Source of the DNA: Christensenella sp. UBA6406
Lineage (GTDB): Bacteria; Bacillota; Clostridia; Christensenellales; UBA1242
DNA length: 9,221 nt
Assembly: GCA_002438625.1 (NCBI GenBank)
Contig: DJPS01000049.1
Location: forward strand, 1,313 to 10,533
Direction: 5' to 3'
Shown: positions 6,853 to 9,221 of the stretch, in pieces
Position numbering within the stretch: the stretch's first letter is position 1
Layout of the letters: each line of letters begins with the position of its first letter
Program-made: the position numbers and the translations under genes
The notes under the pieces: generated by a model
Databases searched by the model: none
What the model saw: only the letters and a program-made list of their open reading frames with translations
Told to the model about the DNA's origin: nothing

Positions 6853-8379
6853 TTATTTTGTTGCAAATTCTACAATTTCTAATGAAGAAGTTGTGATTGT
6901 AGATTGTTTTGCTTTATGTTTATTTTGAACGATCTTATAAATCAATCCTATTAATTGCACTGCTAAGATTGGTGTGCAGGCGATAAGGGCAAGTGTGCCA
7001 AATGCATCTGTGAACACATTTCCGCCAACTGCTGAAACGGCACCCATTGCAAGAGGCAATACGAAGGTTGTTGCCATTGCACCTGTTGTTACGCCACCTG
7101 AGTCAAAAGCGATTCCTGTAAAGACAGGGCTAACAATAAAGGCAAGGATGAAGTTCATTAGATATAGCGGAATAATGAACCATAGCAAACTTATGCCTGT
7201 TAGCACTCTTATAGCAATCATACATAGAGATAGGCAAACGCCAATGCATAGGGCAATGAACATAATCTTGCGAGATATAATTCCAGATGTTATATCTTCA
7301 ACTTGTTTATTTAAAATATGTACGGCAGGTTCAGCAAGCACCATAAAGAAGCCAATCACTGCACAAATAGGAATCAAAATCCAATTATAGTCAAGTGAAG
7401 CGATTTCGCTACCTAAAAGAGAACCGATAGGCAAGAAACCGAAGTTTACGGCAGATAGGAATAGGCTGATGCCGACAAATGTGTAAAGCAAACCGAATAA
7501 AATTTTTCCTATTTCTTTAATTGGAAGTTTTAAGCCAAAAAATTGGAAGATAAGGAAGAATGCAAGAATAGGGGCAAGGATTATAAGCACTTCAACCATA
7601 TAATGTGGAATAGTGGCAATATAGTTTGCTAGCATTTGCCAAAAGTTTGATGTTTCAGTTATAACAGTTTCGCTTGGAGTTAAGTCGCTAGGGTTCATAA
7701 TTATGCCGATTAGCATAACAGCCAAAATTGGTCCCGCACTGCTCATTGCTATCATTCCAAAACTGTCATCTGTTGCGGTGTTTTCTTTCTTTGCACTTCT
7801 AACTTGTGCAAGCCCCACACCAAAAGCCATAATGAAAGGCACGGAGATTGGTCCAGTTGTTACGCTACCCGCATCAAAAGATAGGGCAAGCATATCTGCT
7901 GGAACAAAAATGGCAAGAATGAATATAATTGCATAAGACACAAGCAATATGTATTTAAGTTGCACTTTTAAAATTGTTCTAAGTAGCGAAATCATTAGGA
8001 AAACGCCAACGCCGATTGAAACGGTTATGATAAGCGTCCACGGGTTTATGCTTCCAACTTGATTTGCAAGCACTGAAAGGTCAGGCTCTGCGATTGTTAT
8101 AATAACGCCCAAAATGAATGCAGAGATAAGAAGAAGCCAAATCTTATTCTTTTTAGATATGAACGAACCTATCTTTTGCCCGATAGGGAGCATTGCAAGG
8201 TCCGCACCCAAAGTGAATAGCGTCATTCCTATAATCAAAACAACTGCTGAAACAGCAAATTGCACTACAATATTTGAGGATATGGGCACGGTTGTGAATG
8301 AAATTAGCAATACAATCAAAGTTATTGGTAGCACTGCGAAAAGTGATTCTTTAAATTTTGCATATAAATTGTTTCCCAT
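6853..8379 (-). CDS. DUF1538 family membrane protein, internally duplicated
   Basis: Polytopic inner-membrane protein of 508 residues, almost entirely hydrophobic segments with short loops, matching the DUF1538 family. These are presumed permeases with no proven substrate. It contains two homologous halves. Numbering from ATG 8385, LPIG..IGS (66-74) recurs as LPIG..LGS (318-326), AEP...LANQV (99-110) as AEP...LNKQV (351-362), and FDAGSVTTGP (170-179) as FDSGGVTTGA (427-436). Each half ends with a FG-rich, GPIL/TPILAV helix (209-222, 462-476). The repeated acidic residues inside otherwise apolar segments suggest an ion- or solute-binding pathway (inference). Start: ATG 8385 is only 1 nt from AGAGGA (8392-8387), while ATG 8379 is 7 nt away and is preferred. 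First gene of the operon with two P-II-like proteins, an arrangement I recall for this family elsewhere. Confidence 0.88.
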   Translation of the reverse strand: MGNNLYAKFKESLFAVLPITLIVLLISFTTVPISSNIVVQFAVSAVVLIIGMTLFTLGADLAMLPIGQKIGSFISKKNKIWLLLISAFILGVIITIAEPDLSVLANQVGSINPWTLIITVSIGVGVFLMISLLRTILKVQLKYILLVSYAIIFILAIFVPADMLALSFDAGSVTTGPISVPFIMAFGVGLAQVRSAKKENTATDDSFGMIAMSSAGPILAVMLIGIIMNPSDLTPSETVITETSNFWQMLANYIATIPHYMVEVLIILAPILAFFLIFQFFGLKLPIKEIGKILFGLLYTFVGISLFLSAVNFGFLPIGSLLGSEIASLDYNWILIPICAVIGFFMVLAEPAVHILNKQVEDITSGIISRKIMFIALCIGVCLSLCMIAIRVLTGISLLWFIIPLYLMNFILAFIVSPVFTGIAFDSGGVTTGAMATTFVLPLAMGAVSAVGGNVFTDAFGTLALIACTPILAVQLIGLIYKIVQNKHKAKQSTITTSSLEIVEFATK

Positions 8380-8555
8380 AGTCATATCCTCTTTTATTTC
8401 TTTATCTTATTTAATTTTCAGCATTAATCTTTTTTTAGCAAATTTAACCTTAGCTTATTGTTTTTATTGCAAGAAAAACTGCCCAAATATTTTTGTATTT
8501 AAGCAAATCATTGTCAAAATCTATTTTTTAATTTAAAAATAATTTTTTCAACATT

Positions 8556-8584
8556 TATGCATATGCAAAACTTGCATATGCATA
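8556..8584. promoter_or_regulatory. tandem palindromes / perfect inverted repeat in the operon leader
   Basis: Two 13-bp arms (8556-8568 and 8572-8584) are perfect reverse complements around a 3-nt centre, AAC. Each arm holds the self-complementary decamer TGCATATGCA (8558-8567 and 8573-8582), so it is also a direct repeat with a 15-bp period. It lies about 60 nt downstream of the predicted transcription start of the DUF1538 operon. It could be two operator sites for a dimeric regulator, or a strong hairpin in the mRNA leader. It lacks a T-tract on the minus strand immediately after the stem, so it does not look like an attenuator. Confidence 0.65.
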
Positions 8585-8650
8585 TGTATTTCTATTTGAA
8601 AATTAAAATTATTTTTTGCCCTTTAAATTAGTGCTTACTCTTCAATTTTT

Positions 8651-8679
8651 ATTGTATAATAATTTTGCTTTTCTGTCAA
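8651..8679 (-). promoter_or_regulatory. promoter of the DUF1538/P-II operon
   Basis: On the minus strand there is a perfect -35 TTGACA (8679-8674), a 17-bp spacer and -10 TACAAT (8656-8651). Transcription would begin near 8644, leaving an untranslated leader of about 265 nt before ATG 8379. Another TTGACA (8517-8512, minus strand) closer to the gene has no good -10 at the right distance. Confidence 0.72.
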
Positions 8680-8946
8680 TTAATTTTTGCAATTTTTTTC
8701 AAAATTTTAAATATTTTTTCCGCTTATCTTTTTACACCTTTTCCGCCACCTAGATTTTTGTATAAAATTAAAAATTTGCTATCTTTTGTCCCATTCTTTT
8801 TAAATTTTTTAGATGAACAAAAGAAATTTTAAGTAAAAATAAGATATAAAAAATGGACAAAAACGCAATATTTGTACAATATAAGGCAATTTAAGATAAA
8901 AAAATTATTTTTTTTCATAAATTTTGCAATTTTTTTTATTATTTAA
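8680..8946. other. A/T-rich gene-free stretch between divergent promoters
   Basis: I find no coding sequence or RNA gene here. The stretch is homopolymer-rich, with many T runs. The one structure seen is a widely spaced inverted repeat TTTTGTCC (8784-8791) / GGACAAAA (8855-8862). Because A/T runs make short repeats common here, it is only a weak candidate for a regulatory site. Confidence 0.5.
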
Positions 8947-8975
8947 TTGCAAAGTGAAAAATAATATTGTATAAT
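8947..8975 (+). promoter_or_regulatory. promoter of the TetR-family gene
   Basis: -35 TTGCAA (8947-8952), 17-bp spacer, perfect -10 TATAAT (8970-8975). The start of transcription would be near 8982, giving a leader of about 97 nt. The leader contains a 19-codon open frame (8999-9058) without a usable ribosome binding site. Confidence 0.65.
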
Positions 8976-9078
8976 TTTATAAGAGCTAGCGAAAAAGGAT
9001 GCTTTTGAAAAGGGGATTAACGGTTGAATTTTGGTATAGGTCAAAAATTATAGCGTAGTAAAAAAGGGGACTAGTGCG

Positions 9079-9221
9079 ATGCCTAAATCAGCATTTACAA
9101 GCCTTACAGAGGCGAAGAAAGATAAGGTTATTGGAAAAGCGAAAAACATATTTTCTAGGAAATCTATTGATGAGATGAATTCAACAACAATAATAAAAGG
9201 GATGGACATTTCAAGGGGTGC
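9079..9221 (+). CDS. TetR/AcrR-family transcriptional regulator, N-terminal part
   Basis: Only the first 47 codons are in the window; the gene continues past the end. The sequence has the start of a TetR DNA-binding domain. It begins with F-x-x-L-x-x-x-K (residues 6-13) and the first helix KVIGKAKNIFSRK, and ends with IIKGMDISRG (38-47), the recognition-helix region that in this family usually continues as SFYxYF. ATG 9079 lies 8 nt after AGGGGA (9065-9070), a good SD position, and no earlier in-frame start is better placed. It is divergent from the DUF1538/P-II operon, but about 300 bp separates the two promoters and other genes may lie to the right, so its target is unknown. The ligand-binding domain is outside the window. 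Confidence 0.85.
   Translation, partial: MPKSAFTSLTEAKKDKVIGKAKNIFSRKSIDEMNSTTIIKGMDISRG

Noticed and set aside
6974..7390. Long + strand open frame antisense to the DUF1538 gene
   Set aside because: It is the mirror of a strongly supported membrane protein gene, has no SD, and its composition reflects the reverse complement of hydrophobic codons.
8999..9058. 19-codon leader open frame upstream of the TetR-type gene
   Set aside because: AGG touches the ATG with no spacing, so translation is unlikely; the peptide shows no attenuator-like codon run.

Overview
The window looks like a low-GC Gram-positive (Bacillota, clostridia-like) chromosome. Intergenic DNA is extremely A/T-rich. Genes carry strong GGAGG-type ribosome binding sites, promoters are close to the sigma-A consensus, and hairpins with T-tracts end the transcription units. 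The gene content (Der GTPase, a VanW-domain exported protein, small P-II-like proteins, a DUF1538 membrane protein) also suits this group. No species call can be made from the sequence alone.

Layout. Positions 1-50 are the 3' part of the initiator tRNA-fMet gene (+), cut by the window edge. A bidirectional terminator (148-180) separates it from a leftward type II restriction-modification operon: a gamma-type N6-adenine methyltransferase (979-2421) followed by a probable PD-(D/E)XK-like endonuclease (248-982). The methyltransferase is made first from a clear extended -10 promoter and a perfect SD. The endonuclease start is unusual: the best-placed codon is ATA, overlapping the methyltransferase stop. 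From 2500 the + strand carries der (2634-3956), a complete housekeeping ribosome-assembly GTPase with its own promoter and terminator. A separately promoted VanW-domain exported protein follows (4173-5507). A perfect 10-bp bidirectional hairpin (5614-5660) closes that gene and the next leftward operon.

The leftward operon (8379 to 5776) encodes a duplicated DUF1538 membrane protein and two small P-II-like proteins. It has a strong promoter at 8651-8679 and a leader of about 265 nt containing a near-perfect palindromic repeat. The layout suggests a membrane transporter controlled by a pair of P-II-like sensors. One sensor has a lysine-rich N-terminal tail and the other an acidic C-terminal tail. 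Divergently, on the + strand, a TetR-family regulator begins at 9079 and runs off the window.

The most interesting parts are the DUF1538/double P-II operon with its leader palindromes, and the restriction-modification operon beside tRNA-fMet with its ATA start and unassigned specificity. No CRISPR array, insertion sequence or integrase gene was seen.
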